From positions 24,744,003 to 24,808,002 of the forward strand of contig OZ022581.1 in the NCBI GenBank assembly GCA_963669155.1: a stretch of 64,000 nt of DNA, written 5' to 3'. The translations under genes were made by a program, and so were the position numbers. Below are positions 25,601 to 36,121 of the stretch, piece after piece. Under the pieces are notes generated by a model. The model saw only the letters and a list, made by a program, of their open reading frames with translations. It had not been told where the DNA came from and made no database searches. The stretch's first letter is position 1, and every line of letters begins with the position of its first letter. The stretch is from Arbacia lixula. Its lineage: Eukaryota > Echinodermata > Echinoidea > Arbacioida > Arbaciidae.

Positions 25601-28600
25601 CCAGAACTCAGCAGTATCTCCAACTGTAACATGTATGAAATTTCAGTCACAGCTCCACAAACCTTTTCAGGACAAGTGAAAAACCATCCCTGTTTATGTT
25701 TGATACGTAATGACCATTGCCTACATTCAAATACTGTATTATAACATTCGCTCACGGTGTGCCGCTTGCCTTAACCCTATTCCAGTGTGTACAACATAGG
25801 AGGAAACACATACAAAATGACACATACAATTGGAATTGATATTTGAGAATGAATTTATTGATCAATACCAATGTCCCATATATCAATCAAAAGCTTCGAA
25901 GTTAATCTTCGACTTGGTGAAAAAAAAATGTAAATAATATTCACATTTATGCAGATATCAGCTAATTAATATTCATGAGATTTTTTTTAAATATACAAAT
26001 TTGTATGATTTTTCAGATGTAATACATGATATCACACCTTTATCTATGATCAACACTTACTAAACTTCTCAATAAGGACAACTAGGTATCTTGAAACAAT
26101 TGTGTGAAAAAAAAATCCAAATTACATCAATAATATTTTTTAAATGAATATATTTAAAAAAACCGCAATTATTCATAAATTTGTCAATAATATGCATAAT
26201 GAGCATTTTCATTCCTTGAGACTTCCCTTCATAGTTGCAAGTGCAATTTTCCTGCAATGACAACACACAGTATGAGAAACAAATCTTCTCTGCTATTCTA
26301 ATCATTAGGGAAAATAAAGAAATGGTTAAAACATGCAAATGAGCAGCATGAATATTCATAACGTAGAACAATAAAATACATAAGAAATTCATGTTTTTAC
26401 CTAAATAAACGGATAAAATTCAGGTAAATCTACTTTTTGTAACACAAAGTAGAAGCAATATATGTAGACAGTATAAAATATTACATTTACTGTTTTAAAA
26501 AACAAAAACATTTATGATTAGTTAGTCTTTTGCTACCCTCATGTACATATTTGAAGTAGTCCACACAGCTGTTCAAGTTCTCTCACCCCAATTTCGTACC
26601 ACTCGCCGTGGCATAGGATTTTTTTTGTGTATATGCTGGCGTGCATATTCATTTGTGAACATGCAGATCTGCCCCAAAACTTCAATAGTAAAGACAAGCC
26701 GAAAAAAATCTATAGCTCTCGACAGTTTGGAGACAGTCTCACGAGTCTTGATTTCCTTCAGGATGATGCCGGGAGCTTCCGTCGGAGTTAACTTGACATC
26801 CTTCTTCGAGGGCATCCCGTCATCCTCGTCATCGTAGCCTTGCCAGGTAGATTTCCTGTCATATTGAAAAATAAAAATATATCACAAATGTAATAAGAAG
26901 ATACTGATAACAAAATGCTAGAAGTATGAATAAATTCATAGCCCATATTCTGTGATTGAATTATAATACATGTAATAATAAAAAACGTATAAAAAAAAAT
27001 GTCTAGTAGAGAGACTACACAGACTTGATTTGTAATCCATATTGTCTAGAATAGCCCTAAATATGCCAAAATTATATTGATAATTTATCAAATTATTCAC
27101 TATAGTTACAACAATCATGAAAGAAAAATGGTTAGAGGCAACAGTCCCATGCATGACATGATGGCCGTTCAGGCTAATTTCAAAATTTTGAATCAAAACA
27201 TGACTCATGATTTGTGGGGGATTATGATGAAAAAAATGATGTCCTATCACTAAAACTGTTGAGAATTATCTTTTTTGTCATAATTTCATAATCATTCACC
27301 ACATAATAAGGCATAAATATTTTTATTATTTTTTTCAAAGCCATAAATAGCCCGTAACCAAGGAAAAAAACACCCCTAGCAACGGCTTCAAATGCTTTTA
27401 CGTTTAAATGTCCGAGCACTTCCGGTTAGGGAACGAGCACTTCCGGTAACGTTTTTGGCACGGTTTGCTAATAAAACCGCAAAAATACACCACAACATGC
27501 ATATTATATGATTCAGAATAAAATTTCCTACGGAATTACGATACTGAATATTTTCTAGCGATGAATTTTGTGGCAAAAATTACGGGAGAAACATACCGCT
27601 TGGGTTGTTGTGGTGCACTAGTAGGTTTTGCACGCTTTTGTTTGCGTGGCTGACCAGTACATGTAGATGTGCTGGCCTGCTCCGTATCCGAAGACAAATC
27701 GTCGCTAGAAATGGTCCAATCGGACCCAATATCTCCCGCCAGCATGCCATCTAGCACTGATTCTTCCTCAGAATCAACCATAGATAAGTCTTCATTGATG
27801 AAATCATCCTTATTGATCACAATTCAGCAGAATTTTGATCAAATAGCGGAAGGAAAATTGCGAGTCGCGTGAATGCTTTGCAATGCGTACATGCACAGTG
27901 AACGAGTGCGAACGAGTGCGTATGCGGAAGTTCATCACATCGCGCGACCGATTGGAACACGCTTCGGTTAAACGGCCCGATGTTCTCCGAAGCTTGCCGG
28001 GTATGCCCATATTTGGGCATCAAAATAAAGCTGAATGAATTCTCTAGCCAATGATGTAAGACTCGGCAGGCTCCGATGTAAAACGAAGATAGACGAAGCG
28101 ATCGAAAGACTCATAGTCTTTTTACCGGTCATACTTACCGGTAAAAGCTCCGAACACTGCAAGAAGGTTAGCGCATGACTGCCAACATGGAAGCAATTTT
28201 TATAAGCAATCAATTTACAACATTAAATTCTATGAACCCAATTCAATCACATGCTGAAAATAACCAATCACCCAATCAATCACTCAAATCAAATCAAGGA
28301 GAACTGTCTTGCCAAACAACATGTGCACACATTTATGCTGAAACTCTGTACGGGCGTCTTCATTAGCCCAAAGAGGCGAAACAGCTGGTTATTTCATGAA
28401 AGCTAGCAGGATCATGAATTAGCTAGCTATTTGGTCGAGAAAATTTTTCAAGAAATCTCGGGCTAGATGGCCAAATAGCGAGCCAATTCGCAAACTAGCT
28501 TGCTAATTCGCGGAGCATCTTCATTAGCCCGAAACTTTCCCGATCCCATCATGCATCAGCGTGCGCTCCTGATCATATAGAACTGCCGAGGCATTGTTCA

Positions 28601-31456
28601 CGTTAGCCTTCAGGTGAGCTCACAGCCGGAGCTCACTATAGTTCTACCTGTACATGCGCTACGGGTCCGAATCACGCGTTAAACTATTTTCAAGCCATGT
28701 GGTCATTTCTGCCTTCACACTGCCCATGTGCGAACATCGAGCTTATCTATGCAGCCCGAGTTTCGAACGATTGAAGACGCGATTGCAACTTCAGGCTACT
28801 TTCCTGGATTAGCAAACTAGTTCGCTATTTTGTCAGATCGGGCTAATGCAGAAGCCATGTTGTAATGCTGTAAGAAATTAGGTTGTATGCAAATATTCAA
28901 ATTTTGGAGGGAGACCCTCTAATGCAAGGCTTGCCTTGCATCAGTTTCACATTGAGAACATGATAATTGTGAAATGTACAAAAATCTACTTACATCTCTG
29001 TTCCAGCTCTCTTAACTTCTCTGGTGGGATTCTGAGAGCGTCAATGTGCCGTCTGATGACCTGCGTCCATTTTTGTAGAGAGTCCATGATATTCCACGGT
29101 CTGGACATGTCGACTGCGATTATGACTACCGTGTGTTCGAGGTTATCTGCCGTTAGAGCGTATCGTAGCAGGTCTTCGTGCTCGTTCTCCCCAGCTAGGA
29201 TCCACACTCCACAGCGAGTTGCGTCTGGTAAAGAAGAATGTACCATAGTAATACCGGGTTCGTTCACTCTCCATTTGTATGGATATCACTTCTCTCATTT
29301 GATTTACAACAAATCTAAGATGCTGTGATTGATCCTGTCACATATTATATGTGTGCTGAGTCAGATATCCAATCTCTGCATGTGACTACCAATCTCCATT
29401 TTTGTTATTTCAGACATAGAGATATCCATTATGTTACCACTTCACCATTTTGCATCTTCAGCTTACAATTTTTTGGATTAAAATGTTCCTGAGCATTTTA
29501 CAGAATTCAACACATCAGCACCAACAAAACTGAACCTTCGTTCGACAATTGCAGCCTGCTTATATTAAATCAACAAGGCAATCTATTTTTAATTCACATG
29601 AACAAATTAAAATCTTGCTATATTTAAGTGAAAGGGCTATCTGTGGTAATTTCAATTTTGAAAAGAAATGTTAGGCATACACCCAGTAGGTAAATGTGAG
29701 GATAGTGTGCTCCATCCTAAAAATGAATGAAAACAACAAAAATAAAAGATATCAGTAATTCATCTTTAATATGTGATCTTAAATCTTACCATCTCTGTCT
29801 TCATCCCTGACATCCAGGTAGAGATATTCCAGGCCATAGCCCTTCTTGGGGTCCTCCACTCCCTGCAGTCTGGAGAGCAATGTGGTCTTCCCTGTCTCAT
29901 CCTCACCTGCGGAAAAGCAATACCATTCAATGCAACTTTTATCATCTCAATCATATTCCACATTCCAATTGTATTGTAATTACAATACAATAAATAGACA
30001 CAATAAGAAACAGTTACGAATATCAAATGCATGTTTTACATGTACCTGGATTCATATTTTTGAGACCTTTCTAAGCTAGCTAGTTGCTAAACTTGTGTGA
30101 AAGTGAATGCCTTTAGAATGCCCTTTAGTCACTTTTTTGTCTAAGCTGCTATTACCCTCATGTCTATATAATTTTTCAACTTCTGGTCAATCCCCAAGGG
30201 CTATTATTCACTTCATTATTTGTTTTTTCTTTAAAGAAGGAAAAAGGAGCTTGTTCAGATCTGTGGAGTTTCATGAGAATAGCCAAACTATAGAAACTCA
30301 TAAAAACACTCAAGTTTGAGGGGTAATATATCGCATGTTGCTTCATCGTCTTACATGCTAGGGGTATCAATAATACCCGAAGCTCGATTATTCGTCTTGA
30401 CATTGGTGTGCCATTTCCTACGATTATAATGCAATCATAGAATGTGCATCATTCCCGAATATATGATAGGGTGACTATATTTTGCACACATTTTGGTTTT
30501 TATGACGATTCCAAGACATCTAGATTATTACACATAATGTTCAATACATTGTACCTCAAAAGAACAAGAATATCTTATATAATCGCATTTCATGGCCTGG
30601 AATTCAAATTTCAGATTAAAATCAATGTAATTTAGAGAAATTTGCACCGCTTACTGGTACCACCGTCCGCTTACATGTGTGACCTAATTTTGCGCAGTAA
30701 GTGCGCTGCCCTCTTGTGATCGACTGTCAAAATGTTCGACAGAATGGTCAACAATAAAAAATAACAATGTTCACACACTTCTTTCAAAGTGACCAAAGGG
30801 TGTGAGCTGAATCATCTACAGTACAATGATCTAGGAACACAAACCTCTTGCTTTACATCATTAAAAGTTGTTTGATTGCCTAGCCTCTATCTCAGTCATG
30901 ACATGTATGACCAGGCCAAACCCCTAAACTAAGCCACAATAAACAAGGCATGATTCCGATCTGACACTGAAAGTCGGGCACAGGCTAGGCACAGCTAGCA
31001 AGCAGTTTTGTCAATACAAAAACACTGCCAAAAATGGCATGCATGGCAAAATGTTTTGCTGTTTTGTCTGTTCATTTTCTATTTCTTTGTGTTTTTTTAA
31101 GGATTCAACATTTACAAGGGTGAAACAAGGTATTTACATTCATAAGGATTCTCTATAAACCTCCTTGCATTCATGAATATAAAGCAAAAGGAGATTGAGA
31201 GGACACAAATAAAATATCTCACCCAACACCAATATGGATTTGCATGACGGCAACTTCGAGCTCGAATGAGACGAAACTTCACCCAATATGGAGGTCCTGA
31301 AAGAGAAAAAAAGAAACATTTAGAAACTTCTAACCAATACCACATGATAGTACACAATCCAAGGTAACATACTGACCATAAATTTTGAGATTCGTCGTCT
31401 TCATTTTCCCTTTCCGCTGACGCTGGCTTCGCAGACTTCTCTCCAATGGGCGCCAT
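10685..31456 (-). CDS. DYNC1LI: cytoplasmic dynein 1 light intermediate chain, 12 exons
   Basis: Exons (minus): 31456-31377, 31296-31223, 29906-29790, 29224-28994, 18457-18270, 17754-17661, 16802-16667, 16160-16049, 15278-15180, 14311-14204, 12157-12046, 10788-10685. All junctions are GT-AG and in phase, giving 484 aa (human paralogues are about 490-520). Landmarks: QNLW near residue 26; P-loop GEDETGKTT at 52-60; [15 protein letters not shown]; a Walker-B-like [54 protein letters not shown]; then a low-complexity tail with [14 protein letters not shown] (425-438) and AELDRMTR. Family role: a Ras-like G-domain subunit that binds the dynein heavy chain, with a C-terminal tail that recruits cargo adaptors (BICD, Hook, Spindly). 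The MAPIG start matches the vertebrate MAPVG and has A at -3; an in-frame ATG upstream (within 31457-31520) is an alternative. Vertebrates have two paralogues, so I give only the family name. Confidence 0.96.
11643..11932. mobile_element. MITE, 290 bp, CAGGGTTCCCA termini
   Basis: Ends are inverted: 11643-11660 and 11915-11932 match at 17 of 18 bases around TCAGGGTTCCCA. The interior repeats AAATTCCCTGA and CTGGACTTTTCC in both orientations. No coding capacity. Terminal CAGGG and size resemble non-autonomous hAT elements; the family is inferred. It lies beyond exon 11, in the last dynein intron. Confidence 0.7.
12046..12157 (-). other. DYNC1LI: dynein LIC exon 11: adaptor-binding helix
   Basis: Encodes [16 protein letters not shown], almost identical to helix 1 of the human LIC tail, the amphipathic helix that docks into activating cargo adaptors. 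The key FF and LL pairs are intact. The surrounding tail is otherwise poorly conserved, so this short stretch shows strong selection. Confidence 0.93.
13031..13990. repeat. 157-bp tandem array, six units, with nuclear-receptor half-sites
   Basis: The phrase GTATGACCTCAAATGACC starts at 13031, 13188, 13345, 13502 and 13659 (exactly 157 apart), with a diverged sixth copy at 13850 after a 34-base insertion. Each unit carries TGACCT, four bases, TGACCT, one base, TGACCT, plus a nearby fourth TGACCT. The middle units are almost identical, which suggests recent amplification or homogenisation. Confidence 0.9.
14012..14050. repeat. GACGGAC short tandem repeat
   Basis: Alternating GACGGAC and GACGACG units directly after the 157-bp array. 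Simple-sequence DNA, with no gene. Confidence 0.75.
14784..14941. mobile_element. MITE copy 1, GGGCCCTG termini
   Basis: Begins GGGCCCTG and ends CAGGGCCC. Just inside are inverted TTACCATTAATGGTAA-type palindromes, and the core has GGTTTCCATAG and a CCAAT-rich stretch. About 158 bp, non-coding. It pairs with a second copy 28 bases further on. Confidence 0.8.
14969..15128. mobile_element. MITE copy 2, GGGCCC termini
   Basis: Same structure, order and length (160 bp) as the neighbouring copy, with point differences. Two copies in the same orientation suggest nested or tandem insertion, or duplication, inside dynein intron 9. Confidence 0.8.
16313..16415. repeat. dispersed intronic repeat, copy A
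   Basis: Shares TAATTTCAATTTTGAAAAGAA and GGATAGTGTGCTCCATC, in the same order and spacing, with 29629-29740. Both copies lie in introns of the dynein gene. No coding capacity; family unknown. Confidence 0.7.
16486..16528. repeat. perfect 19-bp inverted repeat with 5-base loop
   Basis: CAGTTCACGGATTAAGACA (16486-16504) is followed by ACATG and its exact reverse complement (16510-16528). It would form a perfect stem in RNA or cruciform DNA. It sits in dynein intron 7, next to dispersed repeat copy A, and may be the terminus of a foldback element. Confidence 0.85.
19828..19840. repeat. poly(C) run
   Basis: Homopolymer of about a dozen C, one of many long C or G runs in the window. Assembly length is likely imprecise. 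Confidence 0.7.
22142..22336. repeat. long foldback: 92/86-bp arms, 17-base loop
   Basis: The left arm (22142-22233) and right arm (22251-22336) are reverse complements over almost their whole length, from AGCTCAAAGGAATTGGCAT to its complement. The main difference is one extra AAAGGG unit in the left arm, plus a few wobble-type changes. The right arm alone can be read as protein but that is not a gene. Likely a foldback MITE or a hairpin-RNA precursor. Confidence 0.9.
25055..25220. repeat. GTGGCC-rich repeat block
   Basis: GGTGGCCA, AGGTGGCC, GGTGGCCAAC and their complements recur in a short block, able to pair locally. Non-coding; it looks like a repeat remnant inside the intron. Confidence 0.4.
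26573..27781 (-). pseudogene. piggyBac-type (PGBD) transposase N-terminal fragment, two exons
   Basis: Exon A starts at an ATG at 27781 (the frame is open from 27820) and ends at 27597 with GTATGT. It encodes an acidic, Ser-rich stretch and a basic RKQKRAK patch. Exon B starts at 26855 after CAG, joins in frame, and encodes [10 protein letters not shown], then [19 protein letters not shown] and TNEYARQ, then RNW. This order matches the start of the DDE_Tnp_1_7 domain of piggyBac transposases. The frame stops at 26573-26575, or could splice at a GTGAGA site at 26586. None of the Asp residues of the catalytic core follow in the window, so it cannot be an active transposase as seen. It is nested in dynein intron 4 on the same strand. 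It may be a decayed copy or a domesticated, exonised fragment. Confidence 0.65.
27409..27451. promoter_or_regulatory. paired ETS/GABP-like sites (CACTTCCGG)
   Basis: GAGCACTTCCGG occurs twice about 23 bases apart. CCGGAAGT is the ETS/GABPA consensus, common in promoters. It sits between the two PGBD exons; a repeat unit is the alternative. Confidence 0.35.
27840..28110 (-). promoter_or_regulatory. CpG-richer segment, possible promoter of the nested PGBD fragment
   Basis: Just upstream of the PGBD exon A the sequence becomes CpG-rich (CGCGTG, GAACGAGTGCG, CGCGCGACCG) and contains an inverted CCAAT box (ATTGG near 27951). No TATA box was seen. The contrast with the AT-rich flanks is visible, but promoter activity is inference. 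Confidence 0.3.
28357..28857. repeat. MITE-like block with GGGCTAATG termini
   Basis: CTTCATTAGCCC occurs at about 28358 and 28509, and a reverse-complement GGGCTAATGCAGAAG at about 28841. Between them are CTAGC/GCTAG-rich inverted stretches and CAAATAGCGA-type phrases. No coding frame. Boundaries are approximate. Confidence 0.4.
29629..29740. repeat. dispersed intronic repeat, copy B
   Basis: Second copy of the repeat at 16313-16415, in dynein intron 3, with small indels. Confidence 0.7.
29790..29906 (-). other. DYNC1LI: dynein LIC exon 3: P-loop
   Basis: This exon starts the nucleotide-binding fold with GEDETGKTT, matching the GxxxxGK[S/T] P-loop including the catalytic Lys and Thr, followed by [15 protein letters not shown]. 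It is flanked by CAG and GTAAGA splice sites. The intact P-loop suggests nucleotide binding as in metazoan orthologues. Confidence 0.93.
30175..30245. repeat. dispersed repeat, copy A (GGGCTATTATTCACTT)
   Basis: TCTGGTCAATCCCC, GGGCTATTATTCACTT and AAAGAAGGAA follow each other here and again at 56025-56085. Non-coding. Confidence 0.6.
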
Positions 31457-31507
31457 ATTGGAAGAGTGTAGACGCATGCTCAAAAGATCCATAATCTCCG
31501 GTCCCGA

Positions 31508-31515
31508 TGACGTCA
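31508..31515. promoter_or_regulatory. CRE (TGACGTCA) upstream of dynein LIC
   Basis: A perfect palindromic cAMP-response element 52 bases upstream of the dynein ATG on the minus strand. CREB/ATF factors bind it and it is typical of core promoters. It lies in the CpG-richer segment 31440-31570, the likely promoter or 5' UTR. Confidence 0.5.
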
Positions 31516-31751
31516 CAACCCACCCTAGTTCAGCTCTTAGCACTGCACTATCAACGTCAGATCGAGTCAGGACATTTACATGTATTTTCTTCCATTTAAG
31601 AACTAACTATCGTGTTGTTGAGGGGGTGGTCGCCATCGATATCGATGTTGGAGGTAGTTGTTGCCGTTGTTGATATCAATTTGCAATTCACCATTGTATT
31701 GATATCATGGCTGTCAATTGCGGGGGTCTCGGTGGGGGAGCTAGGGAGGTC

Positions 31752-31770
31752 GGGGGGGGGGGGGGGGGGG
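31752..31770. repeat. poly(G) run
   Basis: About 19 G in a row followed by AGGGGG. Could form G-quadruplexes; the exact length is uncertain. Confidence 0.8.
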
Positions 31771-31876
31771 AGGGGGCTGTCCAATCACCACGGTCCAATA
31801 CTCCAAGGTCATGATATTAAACAAATCAGTAAATCTGCATGAAAACATATACAAGGTGTGGACATTTTCCATGTAG

Positions 31877-31910
31877 AAATACAACAACAACAACAACAAC
31901 AACAACATTA
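31877..31910. repeat. (CAA)n microsatellite
   Basis: About nine ACAACA units between AT-rich flanks. Confidence 0.8.
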
Positions 31911-33510
31911 TTAACAAAGACGACGGCAACAACAGAAGCAACAAAATTTGCTCCCCAAACTCGTTAATGTAACCTTAACTTTCCTAAAGTGTTTTCCTTT
32001 GGTTGGCAATTTTCTTTTCAGAACACTAAAACGAGCATATGGAAAGATTTCTAGATGTCTTGAATTTGCTGTAGGTAATTAAGTGGCATTTCAATTTAAC
32101 CAGATATTTGTTACTAGATATGAACGATATCTATACGGTTTTATGGTGATAGTTAGTTTATGGCGTACTTAAGTACTTTCAAAAGCCTGTCAAATGTTAA
32201 TGTTTTTGAGATTTCATTTCGGTGAAATCATCTTCAAGCTTGCCAATGTAACTCGATATTTCTTTCTTTGTTATCTTCACAACGCATGATAACTTCATTT
32301 ATTCACCTATACATTGATTGTAGTATGCAATGAAATGCGATTTGCAGGCATGAATGTTTAAAAAAAAGACCATGTACAGTGGGGTGGGGTGGGGTGGGGG
32401 TGGGGGTGGGTTGGACAACCCCTCACACCCCCTCCTCGAAGGGTGGCATTAAAAGATCTGGTTCAGTGAATGTTCAGCAATTAATTTCCTTGCAATAACC
32501 GTTGTTTATTAAATCACTGTCTGTCTGTCACTCACAAATCAGGACCATGATGTGTATAGCGTATTAGATCACCAAAAGCATTGCCTTAATAATGATTATT
32601 TTCCAGGAATTATTGCAAAAAAACATCTACTGATGAAACATCACAAAACCTGCGTCCCCGAAGTAAAGTCCTTCATCTTTGCAATGTGAATAGTGAGGTG
32701 AACATGCGCACACTTGTTTTTTTTTAAATCATGATTCAATGCATAATTAATAAACCATTGCCAGTTACTTGATTGTACAATTACGCATCCTATAACAAAA
32801 CAGATTAATACAAAAATCATATACTTATAATTTCCAAGGAAAATAAAGAATTAAATGAGAAATTGATATTTAGATCCCTCTATCCCCCCTAGTCCCTAGA
32901 GTTAGCATAATATTGATATTCCATTTAAGTTAATTTTTCTAGACATATAAATAGTATATTTCAGTAAAAGTATAACCGCATTCACACATTAAATTCTATT
33001 CGAGTTACCTGACAATCCCCCAAAACTAATTCTAAATATTCAATAATAAATTGCCATAACTCTTTAACTTATTTCTTTGTTTGTAATATTACAATTATTT
33101 TGTCCATCCCTAATTTGTAAGCTATAAGGCTATCATGAAAACATGAAAACATGAATTTTCCTCAATTTTAAACACACACACACAATGACACGCATACATA
33201 TACACATAAATTATATATGGATACTTTTATCCATTTCTTTTTCGGCTAGGCAAAGTGTGGTGATCTGTCATGATGTGTACAAAATATATTGTTTTGTTTG
33301 AATTCATTTTCTATATTTTGTCATGATCTTGTGTGGTCATCAAAGTAGCAATATTCAAAGTCTTCTTTCAAGAGAGTTGATTGATGAATTGATTTAATCA
33401 TTTTCCCCTCCCAATAAATGTAATGTGCTGCAAAACAGCTTTCCAACGATACCCAAATCGGATTTCAATCAATATCTACTTTAAGATCAATGCTTATAGT
33501 CAAACCGATA
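31911..33510. other. gene-free intergenic DNA
   Basis: AT-rich with no recognised gene. It contains a G-rich GGGGT repeat at 32379-32411 and a short CA repeat near 33171-33183. Confidence 0.5.
32379..32411. repeat. G-rich GGGGT/GGGGGT repeat
   Basis: Repeated GGGGT and GGGGGT units, with four or more G-tracts and short loops: a G-quadruplex candidate. Confidence 0.7.
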
Positions 33511-33511
33511 G

Positions 33512-33512
33512 T

Positions 33513-33596
<84 letters not shown>

Positions 33597-33662
33597 TGTG
33601 TGTGTGTGCGTGTTTGTGTGTGTGTGAGGGGGGGGGGGTGTATGTGTGTGGGTGGGGGTGGG
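33512..33662. repeat. (TG)n microsatellite with G-rich end
   Basis: About 110 bases of near-perfect TG repeat followed by a GGGGGG-rich tail. The Val/Cys and Thr/His open frames across it are artefacts. Confidence 0.95.
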
Positions 33663-34202
33663 GTGTATATTTATTAGTTATTCTCCGGATGACGGACAAA
33701 GCACACTGCCCGAAACGACGAGACTGATACTCTCTCTTTCAGATTTTGAAAGAAACCTATAGTTAGTTGTAAAACTTATTATAACTTCTCCACACTTCGC
33801 CTTTCTCATTTCTTTCTTTTTTTCTCCGTTTTGTGATTAGTTCACATCTCTCATCACCACCCATTTCTCCAACTTCCATTTCATCCTATTTATTTTCGGT
33901 TTAAAACACCTAAAAGCTAAAAAAAAAAAAAAAATAGTCTTGTTTAAGTGTTATTAAAATACGAAAGATATTTTATATGTGAGTGGAGGGAGACCGTGAA
34001 TTACCCTATATACCTGGGAGGGCTTTTGCATTATGAAGCATATGAATGAAATCTAAGACGTTGCATGTAAATTTATAATGATTTATTGATCTTGGAGACA
34101 GTTATTTGTAGCTTTAAGACAGCAAGCCCCCTCCTGGTCAGGGAAACGGAACTGTTTTGTAGTCATTTAAAGGTTTTCAAGACAATAGTTTATCCATTAG
34201 TC

Positions 34203-34205
<3 letters not shown>

Positions 34206-34255
<50 letters not shown>

Positions 34256-34273
34256 TATCTATCTCTCTCCTAC
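34206..34273. repeat. (CT)n microsatellite at the LINE 3' end
   Basis: Over 20 CT units passing into TCTATCTATCT. On the minus strand this (GA)n/(GATA)n tract directly follows the LINE coding remnant, so it is probably the element's 3' tail. Confidence 0.85.
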
Positions 34274-34274
34274 T

Positions 34275-35222
34275 CTAAGAGCCATATCCGGAGACGTAGG
34301 CGATCATGGCGTGCCACAAATATCTGTTCCTAGCTGTTTGGATCAGCTCCATCTCCCGCTGACCTACACCTCTCTCTCTAATCCATGCATTTAGACTGGT
34401 CATCCAATAATTCATCCGTTTCCTTCCTCTACCCCTCCTCCCTTCTATCTTTACTGTCAATGGTAAATTGTCAAGACCGTCCTTTCTGATTATATGTCCT
34501 ACAAAACTCCTTTGCCTAGTTCTTATCTCTATAATCAGCTTTCTCTCCACACCAGCTCTTCTTAGGACCTCTTCATTGGTTACTCTGTCAATCCATGGAA
34601 TCCTCATCATGCGTCGGAGGAACCACATTTCACAACTCTCCAAACGCTTTCTCATGTCTGATGTTATTGACCATGCTCCACTTCCATACATCAGCACAGG
34701 GTAGATGTAACAATTCATTTTTCTCCAGCTTTGAGAAGGCTGATTTAGCTAATGCAATTCTCCTTTTAATCTCCCTTGTACTTCAGGAGTCGTCTGTTAT
34801 GGTGCTATATAAAGGTAATTGAAGGCGGATACATGTACGATGGTTTTGTCCCTTATTTTAATATTGCATTAGGAGCTTCCTTCTTCTTTGAAATGAGCAT
34901 GCATTCTGTCTTTTTAAAATTAATTGTCAATCCCTTTCCTTCTCCCTCTCTCTCTGTAATAACCACATCCAACATCCTCTGAAGGTCTTCTGGATCTTGC
35001 TATCAATACAGTGTCATCAGCGTATCGTAGCTTGGTTGTGTTTTGTCCCACAATTTTAAGTTCACTTTCCTTTTCCAGTTGCCTCAGGATGAGTTCACTA
35101 TAGTAATTACAAAGATCTGGAGACATCACACACCCCTGCCTTACTTCCCTTTCAATATTTGTATATTTACCTGAGTTCTCCATCAACTCTGATGCATGTT
35201 CACTGATTCCAGTACAGACTTT
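34275..35222 (-). mobile_element. 5'-truncated, frameshifted LINE reverse-transcriptase remnant
   Basis: Read from 35222 down, one frame gives EREVRQGCVMSPDL, LRQLE and LRYADDTVLIA, where YADD is the reverse-transcriptase active site. After frameshifts near 34990-34720 a second frame (34718-34275) gives YGSGAWS, KRLESCEMWFLRRMMRI, VTNEEVLRRAG and FVGHIIRKDG, the typical C-terminal part of non-LTR retrotransposon polymerases. The endonuclease and the N-terminal half are missing, so it is dead. The 3' side ends in a GA/GATA microsatellite. The clade cannot be fixed by eye. Confidence 0.9.
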
Positions 35223-36063
35223 TGGACACTACATGGCTTAAAATTTAAGCCATGCAGAATAAAAATGACAAAATGGGTATACTATATCCAATGTATAGTT
35301 TCTGATCGTTAGATGGGTCTAGGAAGGGTTTTCCCTGTCCGATGGTAAAAACTATTTTTAAAGCACGTATAGAATATGTAGAATGAAAGATTACTGATGC
35401 AACGTTTATAACACCGATGTTAGAAATTATGCATGATTTAAGTTGCTTGATAACACTGTATGAGACAATCTAAGCCCTGAGTGAGGATGATTTGCCCCTT
35501 TTAAACTATTTGTAACTAGCCTACATTTTGATTTCAGTATTATCCTGACTTTCCATCTCCACTCCATCTCATTTAACACCCGTTACTCGTAATATTTGTA
35601 TAAAAGAATAAGTTAGTCGATTACATATCTTTCTTTTCTTTTCACTTACCGCATTCACCCCATGAGTAAGGTTATTTATTATTCTAACCAGTATTTATGA
35701 ATACTTTGGGGAAAGTATGTCTCCGTATTTGATGGGGAGAGGCCAATGGGCACACACCCGTCCTATATTATAGTAAAACTAAGCATTGATTTGTTTACAC
35801 TTGGAATAGAACTTGCTACGCCGTTTGTTATTATTCATATCTTATTACGTAATTGGCAATATCACCAGTGTAGAATAGCGCCTCCTTATATTGTAAAATA
35901 GAATGTGATCCCCAGAGATATTATTTGAACACGAGATATTATTGGGAAGCTTCACACGCTTCACACTCGATTTATTAATGCCATCAACCATTTTTCCTAC
36001 TGATTGTTATTGTATATTGACGATAATAGTGGGGCAAAAAAACAACAACAGATATCCATCTTA

Positions 36064-36065
<2 letters not shown>
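35223..36065. other. gene-free intergenic DNA
   Basis: AT-rich, with no recognised gene or repeat structure. Confidence 0.5.

Positions 36066-36119
<54 letters not shown>
36066..36119. repeat. (CT)n microsatellite
   Basis: About 26 perfect CT units. Confidence 0.95.

Positions 36120-36121
<2 letters not shown>

Larger units (their letters stand above)
18458..28993. other. dynein LIC intron 4 (10.5 kb)
   Basis: The flanking exons join in phase (AGA T / TG GTC), so the whole interval is intronic for this gene. It holds a foldback at 22142-22336, a GTGGCC-repeat block near 25055-25220, the piggyBac-derived fragment at 26573-27781, a CpG-rich segment at 27840-28110 and a MITE-like block at 28357-28857. 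The rest is AT-rich with no recognised content. Confidence 0.75.

Noticed and set aside
33512-33662. Cys/Val- and Thr/His-rich open frames
   Set aside because: They are translations of a TG microsatellite and have no start context or flanking coding sequence.
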